Notes: generated by a model from the sequence alone, not told the origin. A stretch of DNA of 61,608 bases from Hominisplanchenecus faecis (GCF_020687205.1 NZ_JAJEQE010000014.1:1-61608); one strand, 5' to 3'. Counted from the first letter of the stretch, positions 18,667 through 27,117 are shown. Made by a program: numbers and translations.

Positions 18667-20015
18667 TGAAAAAGGGAAATGATCAAAAACAAAATGCAGA
18701 AAAAAGAAAAAACAGAATGACAGCCCTGCTCATGGCACTGATCCTGTGCGTTGGGATGGTTTCCGGCACAAACAAGGAAGTGCGGGCACAGTCTGCATCC
18801 CAAAACAGTGAGACGCAAACAGCTTCTGAATCAGACGTTACGACAGAAAATACAGCAAATATAGCAGAAAATACAACAAAAAGTGCAGCAACTGTCACAC
18901 ATTACGAATACACGACAGAAGAAGTAAAAGAAACCATCCAGGGTATTTTTGAGTGGGCCAAGAGCCTCACAAATGCTGACGAGCTGATCGATAAGACCTT
19001 TCTGGAAGGGGCGGATACTTCGCTCAATGACTGGTTTGCCTTTGCAGCAGCGAGAAGCGGATACAAGGAAGACTATAAAAGCTATCGAAAAGCGATGGAA
19101 ACAGCGATCGCCAAAAAATATGGCACAAAAAAAGAAAAACTCGGAAAAGCGACCGAATATCAGAGAGCGGCACTGGTGATCGCGGCTCTTGGCGGTGATC
19201 CACAGGCAGTAAGTGACATGGCAGGAGAGAAGACCATCAATCTGATTGCAGACGGAACGTACAACCGCGGAAAGACAGAACCGCTCGATACGCAGGGAAC
19301 AAATGCACTGATCTGGGCACTGATCGCACTGGATTCCGGGGATTATGAAGTGCCGGAAGATGCATACCAGAGCCGGGAAGAGATCCTGGCAGAACTTTTA
19401 AAAGCACAGGAGAGTGACGGCGGATTTTCCCTCTCAGCGGGTTCCGGGCAGATGGATGTAGATATCACTGCCATGGCACTGACTGCCCTGGCACCATATT
19501 ACGAAGAAAACAGCGAGGCGAAAGCGGCAGCAGATCTTGCACTGTCCTGGATCTCTGAACATCAGGAAAGTGACGGAGGATTCTGTTCTTCCATGGATAC
19601 CGGCACAGAAAGCTCTGAGAGTTGTGCACAGGTTCTGACGGCTCTTTGCAGTCTAGGCATCGATCCGCAGAGCGACAGTCGTTTTATCAAAAACGGAAAT
19701 ACCGTGCTTGATAATCTGATGAGCTTTCGTCAGGAAGATGGCGGATTTGTCCATGCTTATGTTTATGATGCGTCCAATCCGGCATCCATACCGGATGAAT
19801 CCGATTTCCTGGCAGGAGGCCAGGCGGCATACGCACTGACCGCATTCTGCCGCTACAAAAACAATATGAAAAATTTATTTAACTTGCGTCCGGAAAAAGC
19901 ATCCCTGCTTTCGAAAAATGGCAGTGCCATGCCGGTCATGGTCATCGCAGTGGTGATTGCAGTGATCGCAGCGGCAGTGGTACTGATGTTAAAAAGAAGA
20001 AACAAAAAAGAATGA
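18660..20015 (+). CDS. Membrane-anchored alpha/alpha-toroid (transcobalamin alpha-domain-like) protein
   Basis: A 451-residue protein with a signal peptide (about residues 20-43), a Thr/Ser/Glu-rich linker, and an alpha/alpha toroid (about 80-415). The toroid has three DGGF blocks (QESDGGFS, QESDGGFC, QEDGGFV), each followed by a helix such as ITAMALTALAPYY. A C-terminal membrane segment (about 424-444) ends in KRRNKKE. The fold family includes prenyltransferases, complement thioester domains and the alpha barrel of intrinsic factor and transcobalamin. The start may instead be the ATG at 18666. Overlap with the upstream DUF4430 gene is the best context evidence that the two products form one surface complex. 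Corrinoid binding is inferred. Confidence 0.82.
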   Translation: MVMKKGNDQKQNAEKRKNRMTALLMALILCVGMVSGTNKEVRAQSASQNSETQTASESDVTTENTANIAENTTKSAATVTHYEYTTEEVKETIQGIFEWAKSLTNADELIDKTFLEGADTSLNDWFAFAAARSGYKEDYKSYRKAMETAIAKKYGTKKEKLGKATEYQRAALVIAALGGDPQAVSDMAGEKTINLIADGTYNRGKTEPLDTQGTNALIWALIALDSGDYEVPEDAYQSREEILAELLKAQESDGGFSLSAGSGQMDVDITAMALTALAPYYEENSEAKAAADLALSWISEHQESDGGFCSSMDTGTESSESCAQVLTALCSLGIDPQSDSRFIKNGNTVLDNLMSFRQEDGGFVHAYVYDASNPASIPDESDFLAGGQAAYALTAFCRYKNNMKNLFNLRPEKASLLSKNGSAMPVMVIAVVIAVIAAAVVLMLKRRNKKE

Positions 20016-20105
20016 TCCGGCACAGGAGAAGCATGGGATGCCATGACAGCAAAAACAGGATTCAGGTGTGCAAAAATACGGTTGGGAAGAAAATTTTAAC
20101 GGATT

Positions 20106-20134
20106 TTGCAGAAAGTAAACAGTATAAATATAAC
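20106..20134 (+). promoter_or_regulatory. Possible internal promoter before moxR
   Basis: TTGCAG (20106-20111), 17-base spacer, TATAAC (20129-20134), in the 146-base gap after the toroid gene. It could give the MoxR/DUF58/transglutaminase genes riboswitch-independent expression. Confidence 0.45.
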
Positions 20135-20161
20135 AGGACAGTTATGAGAAAGAGAGGACAT

Positions 20162-21091
20162 ATGAGAAAAACAGAAGCAATGATAAACGAGATTGAAAAA
20201 GTAATCATTGGAAAAAGAGAAGTGATCGAACAGGTGCTGATGACAATCCTGGCGAAAGGCCATGTGCTTCTGGAAGATATTCCGGGAGTCGGAAAGACAA
20301 CGCTGGCACTGAGCTTTGCAAAAGTCATGGGCGTGGACTATCACCGAATTCAGTTTACGCCGGATGTTACCCCTTCCGATGTGGTCGGATTCTCCCTGTA
20401 CGACAGGCAGAGTGGAGAGTTTCAGTACAAACCGGGGGCAGTCATGTGCAACCTGCTTCTGGCAGATGAGATTAACCGTACTTCCAGCAAGACACAGGCA
20501 GCCCTGCTTGAAGTAATGGAAGAAGGAAATGCCACGGTAGATGGAAAAACCTATGAAATCCCGAAGCCATTCACTGTAATTGCCACACAGAATCCGTTCG
20601 GTTCTGCCGGAACACAGATGCTCCCGCAGTCTCAGATGGATCGTTTTATGGTCAAACTCTCCATGGGTTATCCGGACTTTGAAAGCCAGATCAATATCCT
20701 GCGGGATCGTCAGACGGAGCAGCCGCTGGATTTGCTTCAGATGATCTCATCCCGAGAAGAAGTACAGCAGCTTCAGCAGGAAGTAAAAGAGGTAGAAGTG
20801 GCAGATGATATCCTCAGATACATCACACTGCTTGTAGAAGCGACCAGACAGAACGACAAGATCCAGCTCGGCGTCAGCCCGCGAGGAGCACTGGCCCTCA
20901 ACAACATGGCAAAAGCATCCGCTTACATAAACGGGCGTGATTATGTGATCCCGGATGATGTCCTTCGCGTATTTGCAAAGGTATGTGCACACCGCGTGAT
21001 CCTGCATCCGCGTGCCAAAGTTGCGGGTATCCAGGCAGAAGAGATCATGGAGCAGATCACACATCAGGTTTCCATTCCGGAGATCAGATAG
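20162..21091 (+). CDS. MoxR-family AAA+ ATPase
   Basis: About 309 residues from the ATG at 20162 (MRKTEAMINEIEKVIIGK), behind GAGAGGACAT. Longer upstream in-frame sequence is not MoxR-like. Walker A is GVGKTT and the Walker B region is LLLADEINR, followed by the family's KTQAALLEVMEE and TQNPFGSAGTQMLPQSQMDRF segments. MoxR ATPases act as chaperones that remodel or insert cofactors into partner proteins, often those with VWA or DUF58 domains. The partner here is the DUF58 protein ten bases downstream. The trio MoxR/DUF58/transglutaminase is a common conserved cluster; its position after B12-regulated surface genes is unusual. Confidence 0.92.
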   Translation: MRKTEAMINEIEKVIIGKREVIEQVLMTILAKGHVLLEDIPGVGKTTLALSFAKVMGVDYHRIQFTPDVTPSDVVGFSLYDRQSGEFQYKPGAVMCNLLLADEINRTSSKTQAALLEVMEEGNATVDGKTYEIPKPFTVIATQNPFGSAGTQMLPQSQMDRFMVKLSMGYPDFESQINILRDRQTEQPLDLLQMISSREEVQQLQQEVKEVEVADDILRYITLLVEATRQNDKIQLGVSPRGALALNNMAKASAYINGRDYVIPDDVLRVFAKVCAHRVILHPRAKVAGIQAEEIMEQITHQVSIPEIR

Positions 21092-21100
21092 GAGGAGAAC

Positions 21101-22198
21101 ATGAAAAAATCCAGAATCCTTGCCGGCATCTGGATGCTGTTTCTGGTGGTTGCATATCTGGTAAGTGCGAGCATCACCATAGGAATTGCAGCTGTGGCAA
21201 CCGTTCTGCTCTGCTTTTTCTGCTTTTTTCTTTCGATTGCCATGAAAAATAAAGTAACCTGCTATTTTGAAGTGCCGGACATGGCAGAAAAAGAACAGCA
21301 GGTTTACGGGAAACTGATCTTTGAAAACCACAGCCTGCTGCCGGCAGGACGCTTAAGGGCAGAACTTCTGTTTCAAAATCTGCTGACCGGAGAGAAAGAA
21401 ATCTGCCATCTTGACAGTATGGCAGCGGGGAAAGAAAAGACAGAAACGAAATGGAGTGTTTGCAGCAACTGCTGCGGGGCCATCAGAATATCCGTGCAGA
21501 AACTTCTGGTCAGTGATATGCTGGGACTGTTTTTGACCGAGCAGAAGCTTAACATCAGCGATACCATGATCGTGCTTCCGGAAATGAAAACGGTGGAAGT
21601 ACAGGTCGGGGATAGTTTTACGACCGACTGGGAAAGCATACAATATTCCGAACAGAAAAAAGGGGACGATCCGGGAGAAACCTTCGGGATCCGGGAATAC
21701 CAGCCAGGTGACAGCACGAAGATGATTCACTGGAAAATCTCACAGAAACTGGGAGAACTTTATGTGAAGGAACCGGGACTTCCGGTAGAAAATGCAGTGC
21801 TTCTGTTTTTTGAGACAGCAAAACTGACCGGGGATAGCAGAACTTCAGATCAGGCAGAACTGATGGAAAAATTGATCTCCGTTTCCGAAAATCTGACGGA
21901 GAAAGGGATGCATCACAAGATCGGCTGGTACGATCAGAAAAAAGAGCAGCTTTGTATGGAAGAAATCGACTCCGCAGATAACCTTGCCCAGATCATACAC
22001 GGCTTACTTTCACTGGAGAGAAAAGAAAAAACATTCACAGGCTTGCAGGAATATGCACAGAAATATCAGGAACAGCCATTTGGACATATTCTCTATTTTA
22101 CCGCAGAAGATCCGGGAAATCTGGCAGATCTCTTTGCATGGCAGTGCAGTTTCCAGACCGTACGGCCAGGAGAAGATGTCGGTATCCTGCTGATTTAG
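21101..22198 (+). CDS. DUF58 domain membrane protein
   Basis: A 365-residue protein behind AGGAGGAG. Two hydrophobic helices lie near the N-terminus (about residues 7-48). The DUF58 core follows, with the hallmark GIREYQPGDSTKMIHWK near residues 200-216. The body of the protein is predicted to face the cytoplasm or be membrane-associated and to work with the MoxR ATPase encoded just upstream. Biochemical function is not established for the family. It is tightly spaced with its neighbours, ten bases on each side. Confidence 0.85.
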   Translation: MKKSRILAGIWMLFLVVAYLVSASITIGIAAVATVLLCFFCFFLSIAMKNKVTCYFEVPDMAEKEQQVYGKLIFENHSLLPAGRLRAELLFQNLLTGEKEICHLDSMAAGKEKTETKWSVCSNCCGAIRISVQKLLVSDMLGLFLTEQKLNISDTMIVLPEMKTVEVQVGDSFTTDWESIQYSEQKKGDDPGETFGIREYQPGDSTKMIHWKISQKLGELYVKEPGLPVENAVLLFFETAKLTGDSRTSDQAELMEKLISVSENLTEKGMHHKIGWYDQKKEQLCMEEIDSADNLAQIIHGLLSLERKEKTFTGLQEYAQKYQEQPFGHILYFTAEDPGNLADLFAWQCSFQTVRPGEDVGILLI

Positions 22199-22207
22199 GA
22201 GTGAAAC

Positions 22208-24637
22208 ATGAAGAAACACAGAAAAATTCAAAAAAAGCAAGAAACAGAACTGTACGTTCAGGTTGCAGAGAAGTCGGAAAACCAGAAAGAAAATGTCGGA
22301 GAAGCACTTGCCTGTTTCTGCATTTATGTCGGATGGTATCTTATGGTGATGCAGTTTTGCAGGGCATCTCTGACGATGACTCTTTCTGGCAGTGTGGGAG
22401 CGATTCTACTTGTGATGGCCGTTCTTGTAAATGGACAAAAAGAAAAGAAATTCATACGGAAAATCGTGCATGAAATTCTGGCAGCGGCAATTCTTTGTTT
22501 TCTGATCAGCTTTACGATCCGAAAGGGCTGGATCTTTCAGGGAGCACTGATCGCCGGAAACGGGCTGCTTGAGACGATCGGGAGAAATATGCGAACCTTT
22601 GAGCCGGATTATGCACTTACGATTTCCGAACCTTTGCAGCCATTTGTCACAGCCGTTTTTTATGTGACAGCAGGCATGGTTCTGGCAGCTCTTCTGGAAT
22701 TTTTAAGGGTCAGCAAAAGCTGCATCGGAATGATTCTCGTCAGCCTTATTCCGGGAGTTCTGCTTCTGATCTGGCAGAAAGAAGCAGTTCTTTTTCCGGT
22801 GCTTCTGATCTATGTAGGTTTTCTCTGCCTTGTTGCCTTTCGGAAAAAAGAAAAAGGTCTGGCACAGTTACAGACAGATGTGATGCTACTTGTGTTATTT
22901 GCGGCAGTGACGGCAGCCGGATTTTTCATGCTTCGGGGAAAAGCTTCGAGTTTTTCGCCAGACAATCCGTTCTCGCAGAAAGTACAGAAATTTGCAGAAC
23001 AGATCCGTTATGGGAAAAAGACGGTGGATTCCCTGCCGGAAGGACAGTTCCGGAGGCTTGGAAACCTGAAACTGACCGATGAAGCCGCTCTGAAAGTGAC
23101 CATGGAACATCCGGATTCTCTCTATCTTCGTGGATTTGTCGGCAGTATTTACACAGAAGACGGCTGGAAACAACAGGATGCAGATGAAATTTATGATAAA
23201 AAAGATCTGTTTTACTGGCTTCACAAAGAAAACGTTTCCGGGCTTCAGCAGCTTACCGCTCTTTATCAGCTGGAAAATCCTGCAGACGATGACACCGGAA
23301 ATATGACGGTCACGACCATTGGTGCGAGCCGGAAATATGCTTATGTGCCGTATGAGCTGAGTACGCTTCCGGATACGCTGGAAAATGTCCGAAGTTTTGG
23401 AGATGACCGCCTGATCCCGGAAGGATTCCGGCCGCAAAAGACGATTTCGTTTCCGGTACACAGCAATCTGATCAGAAAGTATCCGCAGATCGCATCCGTA
23501 TATTATCAGGATCAGGATACGGAGGCATTTGCAGAATACAAAAAATGCGAAAACAGCTACAATGCATATGTATATGACCAGTATCTGCAGGTACCGGATT
23601 CTCTGAAACAGATGCTTACAAAAGTGCTTGCTTCTGATTCGGATGAGAAAGACAGCGAAAATGTTACGTCTCATATTTCCTATGAAGAGGCAAATACCAG
23701 GATTACCGGATATTTAAATGAGAACATCACTTATACAGAAGAGATCGATCCGAAGAATACAGATGCATCCGGAGAAGATCAGAAAACAGATGCAAAGACC
23801 GGAAATTTTGTGACCGATTTTCTGATGACGGAGAAGAAAGGCTATTCCGTGCATTATGCATCGGCGGCTGTTCTGATGTACCGCTGCTTCGGAATCCCGG
23901 CACGCTATGTCGAGGGTTATCTGGTCACGCCGGAGATGGCAGAAAATGCTCAGGATGACGGAACGATCTATGTGACTGGAAAAGAGGCCCATGCATGGGT
24001 GGAAATCTATCAGGACGGCATCGGATGGATCCCGATGGAAGTGACGCCGCCGTATCTCGATAAGATGGAACGCCCGGATTTCGAGACGGTTTCCTGGCAG
24101 GGAGCACAAAATCAGGGAGCTTCTGAGCAGACGGACACAGCAGAACAGATCAAAGATGAAGAGCAGACAAAGCCGGAAACCAGGAAAGGCAGAAAACAGC
24201 TGCCGGTCCGGAAAATTCTGATCGTTGTGATCCTTTTGCTGATACTGGCACTGATCCTGTGGATCGCTTATCAGATTTTAAAATACCGCAAAAAATGGAA
24301 AGAAAAGAATCGGGCGATGTATTCGAAAGATGCCTCACAGGCGATCCGAAGCTGTTATGCACAGCTAAGGTGCTGGCTTATGTACGACGGAGTCCGGATA
24401 AAGGGAGGCTCCAGATATCAGATCTGCGAAGAACTGAGCAGAAAGTATAGCTCCGAGATGGCAGATCAGTATCGGAAAGTGACAAGACTGGCAGAAAAAG
24501 CCGCATACAGCAGCCATGCCATGGAAGAAAAACAGGCAGAAGAAGTCCGGGCATTTCTTATGAGTACCCAAAAACAGATATTAAATGAAAAGAATCTGTT
24601 TCAGAAATGGAAGATGCAGCTGAAAGTCCTCTCCTGA
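22208..24637 (+). CDS. Membrane transglutaminase-like protein with Ser at the catalytic Cys position
   Basis: An 809-residue protein with several N-terminal membrane helices (about residues 35-240), a large extracytoplasmic region holding a transglutaminase-like core (about 480-620), one further helix (about 660-680) and a cytoplasmic C-terminal tail of DUF4129 type. The core reads GYSVHYASAAVLMYR and GIPARYVEGYL. The position normally occupied by the nucleophilic Cys (GxCxxFA) is Ser, encoded by TCC near 23851. The later His (EAHAWVEI) and acidic residue (GWIPMEVTP) are present. It may thus be a non-peptidase scaffold or a hydrolase of altered chemistry. It ends the MoxR/DUF58 cluster; no clear terminator follows. 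Confidence 0.85.
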   Translation: MKKHRKIQKKQETELYVQVAEKSENQKENVGEALACFCIYVGWYLMVMQFCRASLTMTLSGSVGAILLVMAVLVNGQKEKKFIRKIVHEILAAAILCFLISFTIRKGWIFQGALIAGNGLLETIGRNMRTFEPDYALTISEPLQPFVTAVFYVTAGMVLAALLEFLRVSKSCIGMILVSLIPGVLLLIWQKEAVLFPVLLIYVGFLCLVAFRKKEKGLAQLQTDVMLLVLFAAVTAAGFFMLRGKASSFSPDNPFSQKVQKFAEQIRYGKKTVDSLPEGQFRRLGNLKLTDEAALKVTMEHPDSLYLRGFVGSIYTEDGWKQQDADEIYDKKDLFYWLHKENVSGLQQLTALYQLENPADDDTGNMTVTTIGASRKYAYVPYELSTLPDTLENVRSFGDDRLIPEGFRPQKTISFPVHSNLIRKYPQIASVYYQDQDTEAFAEYKKCENSYNAYVYDQYLQVPDSLKQMLTKVLASDSDEKDSENVTSHISYEEANTRITGYLNENITYTEEIDPKNTDASGEDQKTDAKTGNFVTDFLMTEKKGYSVHYASAAVLMYRCFGIPARYVEGYLVTPEMAENAQDDGTIYVTGKEAHAWVEIYQDGIGWIPMEVTPPYLDKMERPDFETVSWQGAQNQGASEQTDTAEQIKDEEQTKPETRKGRKQLPVRKILIVVILLLILALILWIAYQILKYRKKWKEKNRAMYSKDASQAIRSCYAQLRCWLMYDGVRIKGGSRYQICEELSRKYSSEMADQYRKVTRLAEKAAYSSHAMEEKQAEEVRAFLMSTQKQILNEKNLFQKWKMQLKVLS

Positions 24638-24701
24638 AACACCGGACAGGATCTCCGGCAGATCACAGGGGCACAAAAGGATAAGCAGAGCCGGTAATTG
24701 C

Positions 24702-24730
24702 TTGACATTTCCGGCAAATCAGCTTATCAT
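24702..24730 (+). promoter_or_regulatory. Sigma-A promoter
   Basis: TTGACA (24702-24707), 17-base spacer, TATCAT (24725-24730), upstream of the small membrane export gene and its structured leader. Confidence 0.75.
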
Positions 24731-24751
24731 ACGAATATTGTGACCAGAAAT

Positions 24752-24815
24752 CGGTGCCGTCCGGCATCCATAAAAGGGGTATCATGATCAGCCAAATGGA
24801 CTGCTGAATGATACA
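24752..24815 (+). promoter_or_regulatory. Structured 5' leader, function unknown
   Basis: Between the promoter and the gene at 24836, GGTGCC (24753-24758) pairs with GGCATC (24763-24768). GTATCAT (24779-24785) plus TCAGC (24788-24792) pairs with GCTGA plus ATGATAC (24803-24814). The second stem has twelve pairs with a two-base bulge. It is not followed by T, so it is not a terminator. It could be an undescribed sensor or a protein-binding site; I do not recognise a known riboswitch. Confidence 0.45.
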
Positions 24816-24835
24816 GAAACAGGAAAGGATAACGT

Positions 24836-25312
24836 ATGTCTTATATTATTGTATTTTTCATATCAATGGTTCCACTGATCGAACTTCGAGGAGCGATTCC
24901 ATATGCCATAGCCCAGGGACTGCCGTATGTGCCGTCCTACATCATAGCAATCCTCGGAAATATGCTTCCGGTGCCGTTCATTTATCTGTTTGCCAGAAAA
25001 GTACTGCTCTGGGGAGCCGACAAACCGGTGATCGGAAAGTTCTTCACCTACTGTATCGAGAAAGGTGAAAAAGGCGGAAAGAAACTTCAGGCAACAGCAG
25101 GAAAAGGCCTGTTTGTGGCACTGCTGCTGTTCGTAGGTATTCCGCTTCCGGGAACCGGAGCATGGACAGGAACACTTGCGGCAAGCTTTCTGGATATGGA
25201 TTTTAAGTCCAGTATCATCGCAGTCATGCTCGGCGTTATGCTCGCCGGCATCATCATGGGACTTGCATCCGCAGGACTGCTCGGGGCAGTCAGTGCATTG
25301 TTTGCAGTGTAA
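24836..25312 (+). CDS. Small multidrug-export family membrane protein
   Basis: A 158-residue, highly hydrophobic protein with about four membrane segments. It begins MSYIIVFFISMVPLIELRGAIPYAIAQG and carries the family phrase GIPLPGTGAWTG. It matches the Sm_multidrug_ex (COG2426) family, whose members are annotated as putative small-molecule exporters without firm substrate evidence. It is transcribed from its own promoter with a hairpin-rich leader of about 100 bases and stands apart from the preceding array. Confidence 0.85.
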   Translation: MSYIIVFFISMVPLIELRGAIPYAIAQGLPYVPSYIIAILGNMLPVPFIYLFARKVLLWGADKPVIGKFFTYCIEKGEKGGKKLQATAGKGLFVALLLFVGIPLPGTGAWTGTLAASFLDMDFKSSIIAVMLGVMLAGIIMGLASAGLLGAVSALFAV

Positions 25313-25324
25313 GGTTTTTTATGG

Positions 25325-25353
25325 TTGACCTTATTTTCAGATAATGGTATGCT
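25325..25353 (+). promoter_or_regulatory. Sigma-A promoter
   Basis: TTGACC (25325-25330), 17-base spacer, TATGCT (25348-25353), about 70 bases before the HPr-like gene. Confidence 0.65.
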
Positions 25354-25424
25354 AAGAGATAAGGGAAACAGATAGTTTCCTTTCAATAAAGCGTGGTATC
25401 TGATACCGGGAAAGGAGAATTGTT

Positions 25425-25652
25425 ATGGTAAAAAGAAATATCGTACTTGGCAATGTAGCAAATGTTCAGGAGTTCAACAGAATCTGCGGACATATGGATT
25501 TTGATGTAGATCTGGCACAGGGCAAATACCTGGTAGATGCAAAATCCATCATGGGCATTTTCAGTCTGGACATGGAAAAACCATTAGAGCTGTGTGCAAA
25601 TACAAACGATGAAGCTTTGATTGACGAAAAGTTCAAAGCTTTTATCCAGTAA
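25425..25652 (+). CDS. HPr-like protein lacking the phosphocarrier histidine
   Basis: A 75-residue protein of HPr size and fold pattern. The segment VDAKSIMGIFSLDME corresponds to the regulatory Ser46 region of HPr (AKSIMGLMSL). The usual GLHARPA segment around His15 is absent, replaced by NVANVQEFNRIC. It therefore cannot carry phosphate from PtsI in the normal way. It could be a Crh-like regulatory target of HPr kinase, which is encoded at 34748. The start is preceded by AAAGGAG. The next gene begins within ten bases of its stop, suggesting co-transcription. Confidence 0.8.
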   Translation: MVKRNIVLGNVANVQEFNRICGHMDFDVDLAQGKYLVDAKSIMGIFSLDMEKPLELCANTNDEALIDEKFKAFIQ

Positions 25653-25658
25653 TTGCAG

Positions 25659-26999
25659 ATGTTAAAAAAAGCAATACAAAGATATGCAGTCGCTTTTGGC
25701 ATGGCAGCAGCCATGTTCGCCGCAGGAGCCGGGGGGATACAGAGAGCAAATGCGGCAGAGATTGCAGATCAGGCAGGAAGTGTACAGGAGTCTGAGACCG
25801 TGCGGCAAAGTGAAACGCCGCAGGAGTCCGAGATGCAGAGGCAGCCTGAGACTACACAGCAGTCCGAAACGACCGGCCAAAGTGAGACACTTCCTCTGAA
25901 AAATGTTAAAAAAGCACCGAAGCTTTCTGGAAAATGGGTAAAACAGCACGGGAAGATTCGGTTTCTTTTACAGGATAAGACTTATGCAACAAAGACCTGG
26001 GCAAACATAAAAGGCAGATATTATTATTTTGATAAAAACGGTTTCCGCCGCCAGGGGCTGTTCCGCTATCGCAATGGAAAGACGTACTATCTTGGCAAAA
26101 AGGGAGCGATGGTCACCGGATGGCAGAAGATCAGAAAGCACTGGTACTATTTCGGCAAAAACGGTTCCATGAAGAAAGCGTCCTGGATCAGGACAAAGAC
26201 CGGTTATGCCTATGTAGATGCAAAAGGAAAGCGGCTGGTAAGCAGCTGGGTCAAAGTAAAAGGCAAAAAGTACTATATCGATGAAAAAGGCGTCAAAGTG
26301 ACAAAGAGCCGTTACATTGGCAACAAAGCTTATTATTTTGACAAAAAAGGTGTTTATCATAAGGACAAAAAGATCAAAGAGCGGCTGATCAACCCGAAAG
26401 GAAAGATGGTGGCACTGACGTTTGACGATGGTCCGGGACCTTATACCGACCGTCTGTTAAAATGCCTGAAGAACAACCGGGCAGCAGCGACTTTCTTCCT
26501 GGTTGGGACGAGTATCGCAAATTATCCGGATACGATACAGCAGATGGCGAAGCAGGGATGCGAGATCGGAAATCACACCTGGGATCATGCAAGCCTTTCA
26601 TCTTTAAACGGCAGTTCCATACAGAGTGAGATCAGCAGCACAAATGCTCAGATCCGTGCACTCACCGGCCACAATGCGACGCTGGTGCGTCCGCCGTATG
26701 GAGCCTACAACAGCAATGTGCAGATCAATGCGGGAGCACCGCTGATCCTGTGGAGCATTGATACCCTGGACTGGAAGACAAGAAACGCCAAGAATACGAT
26801 AAATGTGGTTATGAATGAAGTGAAAGACGGTTCGATCATCCTGATGCACGATATCCACAGCCCGTCTGTGGATGCAGCAGAAGTGCTGATCCCGAAACTG
26901 ATCGCATCCGGTTATCAGTTAGTTACGGTCAGTGAACTGGCAAAATACCGCAGTGTGGCTATGTACAGCGGAGGCGTGTACAATGCCTTTTACCGCTGA
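25659..26999 (+). CDS. Secreted polysaccharide (peptidoglycan) deacetylase with cell-wall-binding repeats
   Basis: About 446 residues. The start may be ATG 25659 or TTG 25653; neither has a clear ribosome site, so coupling to the upstream stop is likely. A signal peptide ends near residue 32 (AGGIQRANAAE). A Ser/Glu/Thr-rich spacer follows, then several choline-binding-like repeats of the WYYFGKNGSMKK type (about 90-240) and a NodB deacetylase domain (about 250-430). Catalytic motifs are intact: TFDDGP (metal and base Asp), HTWDH (metal His pair), RPPYG, and LMHDIH. The enzyme likely removes N-acetyl groups from cell-wall glycan outside the cell, a change that protects against lysozyme. Confidence 0.9.
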   Translation: MLKKAIQRYAVAFGMAAAMFAAGAGGIQRANAAEIADQAGSVQESETVRQSETPQESEMQRQPETTQQSETTGQSETLPLKNVKKAPKLSGKWVKQHGKIRFLLQDKTYATKTWANIKGRYYYFDKNGFRRQGLFRYRNGKTYYLGKKGAMVTGWQKIRKHWYYFGKNGSMKKASWIRTKTGYAYVDAKGKRLVSSWVKVKGKKYYIDEKGVKVTKSRYIGNKAYYFDKKGVYHKDKKIKERLINPKGKMVALTFDDGPGPYTDRLLKCLKNNRAAATFFLVGTSIANYPDTIQQMAKQGCEIGNHTWDHASLSSLNGSSIQSEISSTNAQIRALTGHNATLVRPPYGAYNSNVQINAGAPLILWSIDTLDWKTRNAKNTINVVMNEVKDGSIILMHDIHSPSVDAAEVLIPKLIASGYQLVTVSELAKYRSVAMYSGGVYNAFYR

Positions 27000-27016
27000 G
27001 TGGATTTTACGGATCC

Positions 27017-27047
27017 AAGTAGCAAAGCGGATTGCGAATATCCGCTT
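27017..27047 (+). repeat. Short dispersed repeat, family 2, copy 1
   Basis: A 31-base element (AAGTAGCAAAGCGGATTG, then CGAATATCCGCTT) with a GCGGA/TCCGC hairpin. It recurs at 34692-34722 with three differences. It lies between the deacetylase stop and its terminator. Confidence 0.7.
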
Positions 27048-27057
27048 GATATGAAAT

Positions 27058-27097
27058 AAAGCTGGAGTATAATCGAAAGATATACCCCAGCTTTTCG
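27058..27097. terminator. Bidirectional intrinsic terminator
   Basis: AAAGCTGG (from 27058) pairs with CCAGCTTTT (ending near 27096), with additional pairing between GTAT and ATAC inside. It separates the deacetylase (plus strand) from pyrG (minus strand), which converge here. Confidence 0.8.
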
Positions 27098-27117
27098 TTA
27101 CTTTGTGATGTGAGATT

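Noticed and set aside
24808-25068. Alternative frame overlapping the small export protein
   Set aside because: The frame at 24836 gives a proper membrane protein of a known family with a ribosome site.
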